This document shows positions 1-8,399 of a stretch of DNA of 16,358 nt, piece after piece. Made by a program: the position numbers and the translations under genes. Source of the stretch: an uncultured Verrucomicrobia subdivision 3 bacterium. GTDB taxonomy: Bacteria > Verrucomicrobiota > Verrucomicrobiia > Limisphaerales > DASXHY01. Position 1 is the first letter of the stretch, and each line of letters begins with the position of its first letter. Where the stretch lies: NCBI GenBank assembly GCA_937890005.1, contig CALBZA010000078.1:1-16358 (forward strand), in the 5' to 3' direction. The notes beneath the pieces were generated by a model. The model was not told where the DNA came from and did not search any database. It saw only the letters and a program-made list of their open reading frames with translations.

Positions 1-66
1 TCAATTGGATAGAGCGTCGGCCTCCGGAGCCGAAGGTTGTGGGTTCGACCCCCGCCTCGCGCACCA
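1..66 (+). tRNA. tRNA-Arg (anticodon CCG), 5' end cut off by the window
   Basis: The D-arm remnant is followed by a 5-bp anticodon stem (17-21 with 29-33) enclosing a 7-base loop whose anticodon is CCG at 24-26, which reads the Arg codon CGG. A T-arm with a TTCGACC loop, the 3' acceptor strand, discriminator A63 and an encoded CCA at 64-66 follow. The first ten or so bases of the gene (5' acceptor strand) lie outside the window. The next gene begins 19 nt after the CCA. Confidence 0.95.
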
Positions 67-85
67 CTCGCCGGAAAGGATTTCA

Positions 86-718
86 ATGAAGCTGAACGTC
101 GTTTTGCCGTGGATACTTGTGCTTGGACTCGGCGCTGCCGCTGCGTCTGTGTACGTTAAGAGTGCCGCCAAGGATTCTCAGATTTCCTCCCTCAAACAGC
201 AGGTCGCCGATCTCGAATCGCTCCAGACTGAAGTTGAAGAACTGCGCGCCCGTGTCGCCATCAGCGAAGACCAGGTGCTCGTTCCGAAAAAGGATAAGGA
301 GGAGCTGATCAAGCTGCGCGGCGAAATGGGACCCCTGCGCGACCGGGTCAATCAGCTGACGCGGGAAGCAGAACTCGCGAAACGAAATGCGGAAATGGCG
401 AAGTCCGAAACTGCAAAGGTCTTGCAGGACTCCCAGAACAATGCGGCTGCGATCGCCACGATGCGGGCAGAAGCGCAGGCACAGCAAAACCAGCAGAGCA
501 TCAACATCTGTTTAAACAACCTTCGCCAGCTGGACCACGCCAAGCAGCAGTGGGCTCTGGAAAACAACACGACGGCACAGTCGGTTCCGCAACCTGAGGA
601 GATCACGCATCACCTTCCGGGCAATGTGATTCCCACCTGTCCCGGCGGCGGGACCTACACATTGAATGATATGGGACACTTGCCGACCTGTTCGGTCCCT
701 GCTCACAGGTTGCAATAG
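86..718 (+). CDS. Membrane-anchored coiled-coil protein with pseudopilin-like C-terminal tail
   Basis: This 210-residue protein has no function I can name. An N-terminal hydrophobic segment (about residues 5-23) probably anchors it in the inner membrane. A long heptad-rich coiled coil (about 30-135, rich in E, K, Q and A) follows. The last 70 residues begin with CLNNLRQLDHAKQQWALE and carry TCPGGGTYTLN and PTCS, with cysteines at about 185 and 202. As I remember them, very similar tails occur at the ends of many Verrucomicrobiota pilin-like and anchored proteins. The start at 86 is preferred because GGAAAGGA at 73-80 is a good ribosome binding site and because the longer open frame would translate the tRNA. 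The gene sits right behind tRNA-Arg and faces the jag-like gene, with a shared hairpin between them. It could be an envelope spacer or a pilus-related adaptor; both are guesses. Confidence 0.8.
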   Translation: MKLNVVLPWILVLGLGAAAASVYVKSAAKDSQISSLKQQVADLESLQTEVEELRARVAISEDQVLVPKKDKEELIKLRGEMGPLRDRVNQLTREAELAKRNAEMAKSETAKVLQDSQNNAAAIATMRAEAQAQQNQQSINICLNNLRQLDHAKQQWALENNTTAQSVPQPEEITHHLPGNVIPTCPGGGTYTLNDMGHLPTCSVPAHRLQ

Positions 719-736
719 TTCAAACGTTCAAAAGCC

Positions 737-768
737 AACGGCGCGAGATGTCTCCATCTCGCGCCGTT
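737..768. terminator. Bidirectional hairpin terminator between convergent genes
   Basis: A perfect 14-bp stem (737-750 with 755-768) closes a TCTC loop and is followed on the plus strand by a T-rich stretch (771-779). It lies between the stop of the coiled-coil gene and the stop of the jag-like gene, so it can end transcripts from both sides. Its stem contains AACGGCGC/GCGCCGTT, a core shared with the acs terminator at 4286-4323. Confidence 0.85.
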
Positions 769-789
769 CATTCGTTTTGTCGAAATCTT

Positions 790-1239
790 TCAGTGCTTCG
801 GCCGGAGCAGGATCGCCTTCTTGTCCGTGCCTTCCACTTCCACGCTGTAGGTTTCCACGCCGGGATCGTCCTTCAGCGCCTGATGAATGATGCGGCGATC
901 GAACGCGCTGAGCGGTTCGAGTTCGACCACGTCGCCCCAGCGGCGAACTTTTTCCGCGGCGTCCCTGGCCTTCTTTACCAGCGCTTCACGGGCCTGGGCG
1001 CGATAGCCGCCGATATCGACCATCACTTTTGGCGCGGCGGCGTCCTGCTGGAACAGGAGGCGGTTGGTCAGATATTGAAGGTCGGAAAGCGTCTGTCCCT
1101 GGCGTCCGATCAGACGTCCGGAGTCCTCGGTTTTGACATCGAGCAGGATGCCATCTTCGAGCGTGTGTTCATCCACCGTGGCGTCGAAGCCGAGGAGTTG
1201 GAGCAGTTTCGCAAGTGTCTCTTTGGGTTGCGCGGGCAT
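790..1239 (-). CDS. KH and R3H domain RNA-binding protein, Jag/KhpB family, lacking the Jag-N domain
   Basis: This 149-residue single-strand nucleic-acid-binding protein belongs to the Jag (SpoIIIJ-associated, KhpB) family. The KH domain shows the GxxG loop in GRLIGRQGQT (residues 41-50). The C-terminal R3H domain has the R-x3-H signature in DRRIIHQALKDD (R115/R116 and H120 region) and ends with a basic strand. Classical Jag proteins also have an N-terminal Jag-N domain and exceed 200 residues; that domain is absent here, so this is the short KH-R3H form. Its place 36 nt behind yidC is the conserved one for the family and is strong support. No clear Shine-Dalgarno precedes the ATG. In other bacteria KhpB binds many small and messenger RNAs and affects cell division and envelope growth; a similar role here is inference. 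The operon ends with the hairpin at 737-768; no mnmE follows. Confidence 0.9.
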   Translation of the reverse strand: MPAQPKETLAKLLQLLGFDATVDEHTLEDGILLDVKTEDSGRLIGRQGQTLSDLQYLTNRLLFQQDAAAPKVMVDIGGYRAQAREALVKKARDAAEKVRRWGDVVELEPLSAFDRRIIHQALKDDPGVETYSVEVEGTDKKAILLRPKH

Positions 1240-1275
1240 GGCGTGATGATTGGCTTTCGCTTTTAAATACCGCGG

Positions 1276-3075
1276 TTATTTCTTCTTTTTCTGCGGCCGC
1301 GTCAAGACGGGAGCCGGAGCAGGCGTGGCCGTGGCTGGCGTGTTCGTTCTGGTGAGCTTCGTTTGAAGAATCGTCAGCAGGTTGTTGACGGTCCAGTAAA
1401 GCGCGAGTCCCGAAGAATAGTTGTAGAGGAAGACCATGAACATGAGCGGCATGTACTTCATGATCTTCTGCTGCATGGGATCCATGCCGGGTGAAGGCGG
1501 CGTGAGGTGCGCCTGCCAGAGCATGGTGGCGCCCATCAGGATCGGGAGCAGGTTGAAGGGGAAATTGATTCCGGGAATGGTGAACAGCGTGTCAGGCTGC
1601 GAAAGGTCGGGCACCCAGAGGAATGTTGCGCCGCGCAGTTCGATCGCACTGCGGATCATGTAGAAGAAGCCGATGAACACCGGCATCTGGAGCAGCATCG
1701 GCAGACAGCCGCCGAGCGGGTTCACCTTGTTTTCCCGCATGAACTCCATCGTCTTCTGATTCCGCTTCACCGGATCGTCCTTGTATTTGTCGGCGATCGC
1801 CTTCATCTGCGGTTGCAACGCGGCCATGCGTTTCATGGAACGGGTGCTTGCGGCGGTGAGCGGCCAGAACAGCAGTTTGATGATGACCGTGATGGCGATG
1901 ATGCACCAGCCGTAGGGAAGGCTGACCAGGTCGTGCAGGGCGTTCATGCTCAGGAGCAGAATCTTCGAGAAGAATCCGAAGAAGCCGCCGAACATGCCGC
2001 CGAAGCCCATGACGGTATCCACAATGTCATTGTGAGAACCGGCCACCAGGGAAAGCGTCTTGTATTCCTTCGGACCGGCATACAGCTCAAGTTTGCGTTC
2101 GATCGCCTGGCCTGGCGCGAGCTGGGTGGCCGCGTAAATGAGCGATGCTTCGTATCCTTTTGGTTCCTTAATGGCCCGTGAGTTCGTCGCGAGTTCCTCT
2201 GCACTTGGCGGCGGAAGATTCAGCGATCGCGCATAAAACTGATTCGCTGGAACGCTGGGCATCGCCACCATTGTGAAGAACTGGTTGTGTGCCGCAGCCC
2301 AGACGACATTGCTCTGGCCCTCGCGATATTCAAGACGGGGCGTTCCGGGGAAGCATCCAAGCGTTTTGTTCGCAAACCACCCGGCACTGATGTCCTCCGC
2401 ATCGGAGCCATTCGACCAGAATACACCTTCCGAGAGACCGATGTCTCCCGACGAGAGCGGGGTGGCGGTTCCAATGATCAAACGCTGTTCCGGAACGAGG
2501 AGCGGTTGTTCGGAATGATTCTCCAGCCGGACGTTTACCGAAACGAGGTAGTTCGACGTGGGGATCAAATCCTTGATCACAACAAGGCCGCCGGGCAGCT
2601 GTTTGCTGGCGCGAACACCGGTGGCTGTCTCGGTCAGTTCAAAAACGCCACCGGCCTGCAGGTCGCCGCCGATCAATGTGAGTGCCGGAAGCGTGCCTGC
2701 GGTGTTCAAAACCGGGATCTTCCCGGATTTCTTTTCGCGTGGCGTTGCGACTCCGATGAGTTCCACCTGTTTCAAGGCGCCGCCATGCGAGGTGAAGGTG
2801 TAACGGGCGAGTGCGTTGGTGACCACCAGTGTTTGTTCCGGAACGTTCGTCTCGGTGACAACGGGTGGCGCGGCGCTCGCAGCGAGGCTGGGAGTGGTTG
2901 CGGCAGGCGAGACGGCGGACTCCTGAGATGCCGGTTCGGAGGCCTGTGTCACGGTGTTGGTTGTCTGCGGCGGCACGGGAACCTCCACCGGCGGGAAGAG
3001 TTTGTTGATGAGAACATTCCCGCCCACCAGAAGGGCAATGCAGGCAACGACAATGAGGATTGATTTGCGGTCCAT
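1276..3075 (-). CDS. yidC: Membrane protein insertase YidC (Oxa1/Alb3 family)
   Basis: YidC inserts and folds inner-membrane proteins, alone or with SecYEG. The 599-residue length fits the Gram-negative form. An N-terminal helix (about residues 4-25) is followed by a Pro/Ala/Thr-rich linker and the large periplasmic P1 domain (to about 340). The conserved five-helix core then contains the cytoplasmic coiled-coil loop, the KVNPLGGCLPMLLQMPVF motif and DPMQQKIMKYMPLMFMVF. The tail is Pro-rich and ends in four lysines. The positive charge in the hydrophilic groove, Arg366 in E. coli, appears here as Lys400 in TVIIKLLFWPL; this assignment is by alignment from memory. The ATG at 3073-3075 was chosen because it begins at the usual MDRKS-type N-terminus and sits 5 nt after the yidD stop; the longer open frame would run through most of yidD. 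Confidence 0.97.
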   Translation of the reverse strand: MDRKSILIVVACIALLVGGNVLINKLFPPVEVPVPPQTTNTVTQASEPASQESAVSPAATTPSLAASAAPPVVTETNVPEQTLVVTNALARYTFTSHGGALKQVELIGVATPREKKSGKIPVLNTAGTLPALTLIGGDLQAGGVFELTETATGVRASKQLPGGLVVIKDLIPTSNYLVSVNVRLENHSEQPLLVPEQRLIIGTATPLSSGDIGLSEGVFWSNGSDAEDISAGWFANKTLGCFPGTPRLEYREGQSNVVWAAAHNQFFTMVAMPSVPANQFYARSLNLPPPSAEELATNSRAIKEPKGYEASLIYAATQLAPGQAIERKLELYAGPKEYKTLSLVAGSHNDIVDTVMGFGGMFGGFFGFFSKILLLSMNALHDLVSLPYGWCIIAITVIIKLLFWPLTAASTRSMKRMAALQPQMKAIADKYKDDPVKRNQKTMEFMRENKVNPLGGCLPMLLQMPVFIGFFYMIRSAIELRGATFLWVPDLSQPDTLFTIPGINFPFNLLPILMGATMLWQAHLTPPSPGMDPMQQKIMKYMPLMFMVFLYNYSSGLALYWTVNNLLTILQTKLTRTNTPATATPAPAPVLTRPQKKKK

Positions 3076-3080
3076 GAAAA

Positions 3081-3410
3081 CTATTTGGAATGCGCCGGGA
3101 TGAACTCCGTCGCGGATGTGCCGCCGTTGCTGTCGCAGGAGCAACGTTGCGGCGAACGGGTGCGCGGCGGAACCGGATCGTGTCCGCAGCCGCCATAGGG
3201 GTTGCATCGGCCGATGCGTTTCAGCGCCAGCCAGCTTCCGCGGATTGCGCCATGCAGGCGGATCGCTTCAAGCGCGTATTGGGAGCAGCTCGGTTCGAAG
3301 CGACAGCTGCCGAGCGGGCCGAAGATGAAAGTCTTTGCAGGAGAAAGCGTGCAGCGATAGAGCCGCACGAGCAGGATCAGAATGTGTTGAGCCGGAGTCA
3401 CCGGAATCAA
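3081..3410 (-). CDS. yidD: Membrane protein insertion efficiency factor YidD
   Basis: YidD is a small membrane-associated protein that assists insertion of membrane proteins near YidC. The 109-residue sequence shows the family signature almost completely: RLYRCTLSP, then CRFEPSCSQYALEAIRLHG (residues 36-54), then LALKRIGRCNPYGG with HDPVP (61-81). An amphipathic N-terminal segment precedes it. The C-terminal 25 residues (from PPRTRS) are a variable Cys/Ser-rich tail, somewhat longer than in E. coli. The start codon overlaps the rnpA stop by 4 nt (3407-3410), and yidC starts 5 nt after the yidD stop, so translation of the three is probably coupled. Confidence 0.95.
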   Translation of the reverse strand: MIPVTPAQHILILLVRLYRCTLSPAKTFIFGPLGSCRFEPSCSQYALEAIRLHGAIRGSWLALKRIGRCNPYGGCGHDPVPPRTRSPQRCSCDSNGGTSATEFIPAHSK

Positions 3411-3793
3411 TTGTCCCCGTTGGTTTGCTTCAACAATCCCGCTTTGCGCAGGGTTGTCAAAAAGTCCTTTTCCACGCCGCCCAGGGCTTTCCCCACGATT
3501 GACTGCCGCGCCACGAGAACAAGGTCAACCGGAGCGATCAGGTCGTGCTGATGTTTCCGAAATGCCTCACGCATCAGGCGCCGCGCCCGGTTGCGGATCA
3601 CTGCATTCCCGATCTTGCCGCTCGTAACGACTCCGAGCCGGCACGGGCTGTCGGGGGAAGTTTTCAACCAGTTGACGATGAGACAGCCGTGAACCAGGCG
3701 AAGCCCTTTCTGTCGGATGCGCGTAAAATCCCGGCCCTGCTTGATCCGCATGTCGCGGGTAAACTTCAGCGGCTTGGGAGCATCGGCGGCCAT
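3407..3793 (-). CDS. rnpA: RNase P protein component
   Basis: RnpA is the protein partner of the catalytic RNase P RNA and matures the 5' ends of tRNAs. The 128-residue sequence has the expected fold markers: an N-terminal basic segment with FTRDMRIKQGRDFTRIRQKG, a hydrophobic strand with RLGVVTSGKIGNAV, and the conserved RNR helix RNRARRLMREAFR (residues 67-79) that contacts the RNA. The length is normal for the family. The gene follows rpmH by 17 nt and overlaps yidD by 4 nt, the near-universal arrangement. The ATG at 3793 gives a short extra N-terminus (MAADAPKP) before the usual family start; an internal start is possible but none is better supported. Confidence 0.95.
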   Translation of the reverse strand: MAADAPKPLKFTRDMRIKQGRDFTRIRQKGLRLVHGCLIVNWLKTSPDSPCRLGVVTSGKIGNAVIRNRARRLMREAFRKHQHDLIAPVDLVLVARQSIVGKALGGVEKDFLTTLRKAGLLKQTNGDN

Positions 3794-3810
3794 GGGCCGT
3801 GGATTGGAGA

Positions 3811-3948
3811 TTAGACCGGGGTCAGGCGTTTCCGTCCGACGCGGCGGCGGTTGGCCAGAGTGGCGCGTCCGCTCTTGGTGCTCTTGCGAGCGAGGAAACC
3901 ATGCTGGCGTTTGCGCCGGATTTTCGACGGTTGATACTGTCTCTTCAT
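3811..3948 (-). CDS. rpmH: 50S ribosomal protein L34
   Basis: L34 is a small, strongly basic protein of the large ribosomal subunit. The 45-residue product begins MKRQYQPSKIRRKRQHGF and continues with the typical GRATLANRRRVGRKRL, all classic L34 positions. The start at 3946-3948 is fixed by this conserved N-terminus; a longer open frame upstream (to 4044) is only leader read-through. The gene leads the rnpA-yidD-yidC-jag operon and is served by the promoter at 4027-4054. No strong Shine-Dalgarno precedes the ATG. Confidence 0.97.
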   Translation of the reverse strand: MKRQYQPSKIRRKRQHGFLARKSTKSGRATLANRRRVGRKRLTPV

Positions 3949-4026
3949 AAATTCAAATGCGTTTGCTGCCCGAAAATAAAATGTGCACCTGTGCACGCGG
4001 GAACAGCCCGGGAACCGGAACGCGGG

Positions 4027-4054
4027 AGAATACCAGCGAAGCACTTCGTGTCAA
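4027..4054 (-). promoter_or_regulatory. Sigma70-type promoter of the rpmH operon
   Basis: Read on the minus strand, a consensus TTGACA (-35, 4049-4054) is separated by 16 bp from TATTCT (-10, 4027-4032), which matches TATAAT at four of six positions. Transcription would begin near 4020, giving a leader of about 70 nt that includes GTGCAC-CT-GTGCAC (3983-3996). The spacer contains a small inverted repeat, CGAAG-CA-CTTCG (4037-4048), which could be an operator or simply a folded stretch. Confidence 0.65.
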
Positions 4055-4117
4055 GCAACCCACCGAAAAAGAAAACGGCGGCAAATCCTGCAAAATTCCA
4101 CGAAGCACGTGGGATGA

Positions 4118-4264
4118 ACCATTAACACCGCGGCTTCAGCCCGTGGCTGAGTCGAGCCGATCGAAAAACCGTTTCAAACGGCTTTCACGGATCGGAAAGC
4201 CGTTGAAACGGCTGGATAGGATTACGCCAAGGAAACACCAGGTTGAAGCGGCGGTGTTGATGAG
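4118..4264. repeat. REP/MITE-like folded intergenic element
   Basis: The outer arms are an imperfect inverted repeat, 4118-4140 against 4242-4264, sharing the cores TTAACACCGCGGCTTCA and TGAAGCGGCGGTGTTGA with only a few mismatches. Inside lies a second inverted repeat, 4169-4186 against 4195-4211 (CCGTTTCAAACGGCTTTC against GAAAGCCGTTGAAACGG), matching except for one extra base. The left arm is itself partly palindromic. Nested palindromes without coding capacity fit a REP/REPIN or miniature transposable element. I see no second copy in this window. It lies between the rpmH promoter and the acs terminator. Confidence 0.6.
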
Positions 4265-4285
4265 AACTTGAAACGTTCCGGCACA

Positions 4286-4323
4286 AAAGAAACGGCGCAC
4301 TCGTTCGAGCGCGCCGTTTCTTT
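4286..4323 (-). terminator. Rho-independent terminator of acs
   Basis: A long hairpin pairs 4286-4298 (AAAGAAACGGCGC) with 4311-4323 (GCGCCGTTTCTTT), then extends past one mismatch through CTCG/CGAG to a tiny loop. It sits about 20 nt after the acs stop on the minus strand, and its descending arm ends in T-rich sequence. It also insulates the element and the rpmH promoter downstream. Confidence 0.85.
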
Positions 4324-4344
4324 GAATGCCTGAAGCTTTGTTCC

Positions 4345-6348
<2,004 letters not shown>

Positions 6349-6553
6349 AGTGTCGGGATTCTTAGAAACGAATTCACGGGCGTCAATCGCCTAAAAGGTC
6401 GCATCGGAAATTTGCCCTGGCTGGATGCTGCGAAGATTCACGCAGGACAGCTTCCAAGCTGCGGTTGAAGGGATTTTTCGAGTCCCGAGTTGCGACAGCC
6501 ATCCACAAAAAGAGTTCGTGCTGAAACACCGACCGGTTCTTATTCTCGCTGCC

Positions 6554-7438
6554 ATGAAATCGTGCCTGATCCTCGCGACGTCATTCGTTCTCCTCTGTTC
6601 CAACTTCATGCATGCGGCTGAATCTTTTCCACTCTGGTCCGACAAAGCGCCGGGCGCACTGGGAACCGACCCGAAGGACATTCCGACTCTCACCGCATTC
6701 ATTCCGACCAATAATGCGACGGGCGCCGCGTTCGTGATTTGTCCCGGCGGCGGATACGGTCATCTCGCAGATCACGAAGGCAGTGCCTATGCGAAATGGC
6801 TGAATGAACATGGCATCGCGGGTTTCGTTCTGAAATATCGACTCGGCAATGCGGGGTATCGTCATCCAGTCATGCTCAACGATGCCGCGCGGGCATTGAG
6901 AACGGTCCGCGCGCGGGCCGCCGAATGGAACATCGATCCGAAACGCATCGGCATCATGGGATCGAGCGCTGGCGGACATCTTGCCTCAACGCTGCTGACG
7001 CATTTCGATTCAGGTGATGCCAATGCTGCCGACCCGATCGACCGGCAAAGTTCACGTCCGGACCTTGGAATTCTCTGTTATCCGGTGATCACGATGGGCG
7101 AGTTTACGCATCGCGGTTCTCGCAACAATCTTTTGGGAACAAACGCGTCGCCCGAGTTGATCGAACTGCTTTCGAATGAACGTCAGGTGACCAAGGATAC
7201 GCCGCCGACATTCCTTTGGCACACGTGGGAGGACAGAACTGTTGCGGTTGAGAACAGCCTGGAATTTGCAGCGGCAATGCGTCGGGCAGGAGTGCCATTC
7301 GATCTGCACATTTACGAAAAGGGCGCGCACGGACTTGGCCTTGGTTTCCGTCAATACACACCGGAGAACATGTCGAAGTTTCTGCCGTGGACGGCGGATT
7401 GCCTTTACTGGCTGAAGCAACGCGGTTGGGCGAATTGA
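6554..7438 (+). CDS. Secreted alpha/beta-hydrolase, acetyl-xylan-esterase-like
   Basis: The 294-residue protein begins with a signal peptide (MKSCLILATSFVLLCSNFMHA, cleavage probably after Ala21 or Ala22). The mature part is an alpha/beta-hydrolase. CPGGGYGHLADHEG (64-76) forms the oxyanion-loop region, the nucleophile elbow is GSSAG with Ser138, the acid is probably Asp227 in WEDRT, and the base is His259 in GAHGLG. The pattern fits the esterase/lipase group that includes acetyl-xylan esterases of plant-polysaccharide degraders. I cannot tell acetyl esterase from another carbohydrate esterase by reading. The start at 6554 is chosen because the signal peptide begins there; the open frame extends upstream without one. 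No clear Shine-Dalgarno is visible. It is divergent from acs across 205 bp in which I found no convincing promoter, only the small palindrome CAGCTT-CC-AAGCTG. Confidence 0.88.
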   Translation: MKSCLILATSFVLLCSNFMHAAESFPLWSDKAPGALGTDPKDIPTLTAFIPTNNATGAAFVICPGGGYGHLADHEGSAYAKWLNEHGIAGFVLKYRLGNAGYRHPVMLNDAARALRTVRARAAEWNIDPKRIGIMGSSAGGHLASTLLTHFDSGDANAADPIDRQSSRPDLGILCYPVITMGEFTHRGSRNNLLGTNASPELIELLSNERQVTKDTPPTFLWHTWEDRTVAVENSLEFAAAMRRAGVPFDLHIYEKGAHGLGLGFRQYTPENMSKFLPWTADCLYWLKQRGWAN

Positions 7439-7447
7439 GTTTATTTT

Positions 7448-7635
7448 CAACGCAAAGACGCAAAGGGCGCCAAGCCGCTAAGAAAGAGAATCACACATTT
7501 CCGAGTTGTATCCTGCGTTTTTGCGTCTTTGCATCCTTGCGCCCTTGCGTAAAGCCGTTCTTTCAACGAAGGCGCGGAGCGCAAAGAGAAATAGACTTCT
7601 CTGCGGCCCTCCGTGTCCTCCGCGCCTCTGCGTTG
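7448..7635. repeat. Two inverted-repeat units of the 'acgcaaagacgcaaagg' intergenic type
   Basis: Unit one: CAACGCAAAGACGCAAAGG beginning at 7448 is answered by its near-complement within 7512-7549 (TGCGTCTTTGCATCCTTGCG). Unit two: CAACGAAGGCGCGGAG (7564-7579) is answered by CTCCGCGCCTCTGCGTTG (7618-7635), with an inner AGAGAA/TTCTCT pair near 7585-7602. The whole 290-bp gap between the esterase and lemA has no plausible gene. As I recall, such sequences are scattered in many copies in Verrucomicrobiota and Planctomycetota genomes. They may act as transcript ends or be non-autonomous mobile units. Confidence 0.65.
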
Positions 7636-7732
7636 ATGAAGTGCTGAAGCGCTTCGACGTCTGCGGGGAAATTGTAATTGCTCCGGACGCACTGTTGGCC
7701 TAGGTCTTACGCAGTTTAACCAAAGGACCTGT

Positions 7733-8332
7733 ATGAAACTTGGATTGATTATCGCGGGTATCATTGTCGTTGTGCTGCTGGGCCTGGTGGCCTTTGTGGT
7801 CGGCATCTACAATCGCCTCGTCACCCTGCGCAACCGCTACAAGAACGCGTATGCTCAGATCGACGTTCAACTGAAGCGCCGGTACGACCTCATCCCGAAC
7901 CTGGTCGAAACGGCGAAAGGTTATCTCAAGCACGAACGCGAGACGCTGGAGAAAGTCATTCAGGCGCGCAATGTCGCTTACGCTGCGTCGCAGGCCGCCG
8001 CAAGTAATCCCGGCGATGCCAGTGCTGTGAAGAATCTCGCGAACGCTGAAGCCGGACTCGCCGGTGTGCTCTCCCGGTTCATGGCGATTTCCGAGGCTTA
8101 TCCCGACCTGAAGGCGAACCAGAACATGATGCAACTGACCGAGGAACTTACTTCCACGGAAAACAAAATCGCGTTCGCCCGCCAGGCTTACAACGATTCG
8201 GTCATGGCCTACAACACGCAGCGCGAAGTCTTCCCGTCGAACATCTTTGCCGGCATGTTCAACTTCGGCCCGGCGGAACTGTTCGTTGTTGAAAACGCGG
8301 AAGAGAAGCAGGCGCCGAAGGTGTCGTTCTAA
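7733..8332 (+). CDS. lemA: LemA family membrane-anchored protein
   Basis: The 199-residue protein has one N-terminal membrane helix (about residues 4-25). The family signature follows: YNRLVTLRNRYKNAYAQIDVQL then KRRYDLIPNLVETAKGYLKHE (about 26-68). The rest is a helical bundle ending at about 175, with the typical YNDSVMAYNTQREVFPSNIFA. LemA proteins are extracytoplasmic helical proteins of uncertain role, often encoded beside M48/HtpX-like peptidases, exactly as here. A clear ribosome binding site (AAAGGA, 7722-7727) precedes the ATG by 5 nt. The M48 gene follows after 67 nt. Confidence 0.95.
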   Translation: MKLGLIIAGIIVVVLLGLVAFVVGIYNRLVTLRNRYKNAYAQIDVQLKRRYDLIPNLVETAKGYLKHERETLEKVIQARNVAYAASQAAASNPGDASAVKNLANAEAGLAGVLSRFMAISEAYPDLKANQNMMQLTEELTSTENKIAFARQAYNDSVMAYNTQREVFPSNIFAGMFNFGPAELFVVENAEEKQAPKVSF

Positions 8333-8347
8333 TTCTCGTTCACGCCA

Positions 8348-8380
8348 ATGCCGATCGCTGCTGCCCGGCGCGGTCGGCAT
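8348..8380 (+). promoter_or_regulatory. Intercistronic hairpin between lemA and the M48 peptidase gene
   Basis: An 11-bp stem (8348-8358 with 8370-8380, one G-U pair) encloses an 11-nt loop. No T-run follows, so it is not a standard terminator. It could trim downstream expression or stabilise the lemA part of the mRNA. It covers the alternative ATG at 8379, which favours the ATG at 8400 as the real start of the next gene. Confidence 0.5.
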
Positions 8381-8399
8381 GCGCTCTGATTTTCCAAAG

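Noticed and set aside
5..85. Upstream extension of the first protein through the tRNA gene
   Set aside because: It would translate the tRNA; a good ribosome binding site and a signal-anchor start at 86 fit better.
1507..3063. Long open frames on the plus strand opposite yidC
   Set aside because: They are antisense shadows of a clearly conserved gene, have low-complexity Arg/Glu/His-rich products and no recognisable domain.
3076..3207. N-terminal extension of YidC
   Set aside because: It overlaps most of the conserved yidD C-terminal coding region and lacks YidC features; the ATG at 3075 gives the normal N-terminus.
3949..4117. Replication origin next to rpmH
   Set aside because: rpmH lies near oriC in many bacteria, but I find no DnaA-box clusters, no AT-rich unwinding region and no dnaA gene here.
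7441..7732. CRISPR array or small genes in the repeat-rich gap
   Set aside because: The repeats are inverted and unequal, without regular spacers, and the short frames have no start context or conserved content.
8379..8399. ATG 8379 as start of the M48 gene
   Set aside because: It is buried in the hairpin at 8348-8380 and adds residues not expected before the MDFFERQD start; it remains possible.
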